Below, in pieces: positions 6,273 through 6,530 of a DNA stretch of 6,530 nt. The number at the start of each line of letters is the position of its first letter. Position 1 is the first letter of the stretch. The notes below the pieces were generated by a model that saw nothing but the letters and a program-made list of their open reading frames with translations, did not search any database and was not told where the DNA came from. The position numbers and the translations under genes were made by a program. This DNA comes from Clostridia bacterium (GTDB taxonomy: Bacteria; Bacillota; Clostridia; HGM11327). The stretch spans positions 1-6,530 of the forward strand of contig JAGBHJ010000043.1 in assembly GCA_017935525.1 (NCBI GenBank), in the 5' to 3' direction.

Positions 6273-6336
6273 GTCATTTTGTACCACGGAGGACACCCCC
6301 ACCACCGCATTCCCTCCAAGCTTTTGACGCAAAGCC

Positions 6337-6365
6337 TTGAAATATGGGGGAAAATGTGTTATAAT
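6337..6365 (+). promoter_or_regulatory. Promoter leading into the tandem hairpin units
   Basis: TTGAAA (6337-6342), a 17-bp spacer and a perfect TATAAT (6360-6365), with TGT before it as an extended -10. The start is expected near 6372, just inside the first hairpin, so the outer left arm of unit A (6363-6371) would not be in a transcript from this promoter, while unit B would be transcribed in full. Confidence 0.75.
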
Positions 6366-6453
6366 AATCACGAATAAGGAACAAACTCCGTTTGTTATGA
6401 TGTGATTATTGAACCAATTGAGGAAGAAACGCGGATTGCGCATTTCATTATGG
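6360..6453 (+). repeat. Tandem hairpin unit A (94 bp)
   Basis: Starts at TATAAT and contains a 48-nt hairpin (6363-6410). The outer stem is AATAATCAC (6363-6371) with GTGATTATT (6402-6410). The inner stem is AACAAAC (6380-6386) with GTTTGTT (6390-6396) around a TCC loop. A tail follows, TTGAACCAATTGAGGAAGAA then ACGCGGAT. The tail carries a Shine-Dalgarno-like GAGG, but the codon at the ATG position of unit B is ACG here. A short open frame from there ends after nine codons. It could be a structured RNA, a duplicated gene leader or a DNA-level repeat; no known family was recognised. Confidence 0.7.
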
Positions 6454-6530
6454 TATAATAATTACATTATGGATTGAAGCTCCGCTTCCTTTTATGTAAT
6501 TATTGAACCGACTGAGGTAGAAATGCGGAC
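6454..6530 (+). repeat. Tandem hairpin unit B (cut by window end)
   Basis: Aligns without gaps to the first 77 bases of unit A with 54 identities. The 48-nt hairpin (6457-6504) keeps its shape: outer stem AATAATTACAT (6457-6467) with ATGTAATTATT (6494-6504), and inner stem GAAGC (6476-6480) with GCTTC (6484-6488) around the same TCC loop. TGG before TATAAT (6454-6459) is an extended -10, but no good -35 is found 16-18 bp upstream, so its own promoter is doubtful. The tail TTGAACCGACTGAGGTAGAA leads to ATG. Confidence 0.7.
6523..6530 (+). CDS. Possible start of the next gene (only 8 nt in window)
   Basis: ATG at 6523-6525 follows TGAGG (6513-6517) by 5 nt, a workable Shine-Dalgarno spacing, and then reads CGG AC to the window edge. 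If real, the tandem hairpin units would be its 5' leader. It may equally be part of a longer repeat array. No product can be named. Confidence 0.25.

Larger units (their letters stand above)
5731..6336. other. Repeat-rich intergenic region without a convincing gene
   Basis: About 600 bases with no credible protein gene. Open frames here are read through repeats, lack good ribosome sites, and two of them share a stretch only because both cross the 75-bp repeat in antisense. The content is non-coding structure: two copies of a direct repeat, a hairpin on the second copy, a G-rich tract, a nested inverted repeat and a pyrimidine-rich, C-rich stretch near 5889-5930. A six-codon frame at 5938 with an AAGGAG upstream is too short to call. 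Confidence 0.7.

Noticed and set aside
6120..6377. 85-codon plus-strand open frame
   Set aside because: It runs through the nested inverted repeat, the direct repeat and the promoter, with no convincing ribosome site or domain.
6360..6530. CRISPR array
   Set aside because: The units are diverged over most of their length and lack identical repeats with unrelated spacers; the variation is concentrated in paired stem positions.

Overview
The window looks like a chromosomal segment from a Gram-positive Clostridia-type bacterium, possibly a gut Oscillospiraceae/Lachnospiraceae relative. This is inferred from purine-rich Shine-Dalgarno sites of the AAAGGAG type, near-consensus sigma-A promoters (TTGACA-17-TATAAT, often with an extended -10), a TTG start, strong hairpin-plus-T-run terminators, intermediate GC content and the protein families present. 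No species-level marker is visible.

Bases 1-1790 hold the end of one plus-strand operon: the C-terminal part of an SGNH/GDSL-type hydrolase that starts before the window, then after 28 nt a complete FAD-dependent oxidoreductase, closed by an 11-bp hairpin. A minus-strand NUDIX hydrolase (1824-2297) converges on that hairpin. Its promoter is back-to-back with a plus-strand promoter at 2327-2398, which drives a two-gene operon: an intracellular right-handed beta-helix protein with polygalacturonase (GH28)-like acidic residues (2432-3670, TTG start) and, 20 nt later, a xylose-isomerase-like TIM-barrel protein (3691-4518). Hydrolase, oxidoreductase, beta-helix glycosidase-like protein and sugar isomerase/epimerase together suggest breakdown of plant-type, possibly pectic, oligosaccharides. 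The substrate is not determined by the sequence.

Bases 4552-5730 are a self-contained single-gene unit: a perfect consensus promoter, an SPFH/Band 7 membrane protein with two N-terminal membrane segments (ATG at 4610) and a strong intrinsic terminator.

Bases 5731-6530 contain no convincing complete gene but are full of structure: a 74/75-bp direct repeat in two copies, a perfect 11-bp hairpin on one copy, a G-rich stretch, a nested inverted repeat (6047-6172), and a good promoter leading into two tandem 94-nt-period units. These two units are about 70% identical without gaps, yet both keep a 48-nt hairpin with the same TCC loop through three compensatory base-pair changes. The second unit runs to the window edge, where a Shine-Dalgarno-like site and ATG may begin a further gene. 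This covarying tandem hairpin element is the most unusual signal in the window. I could not assign it to a known RNA or repeat family.
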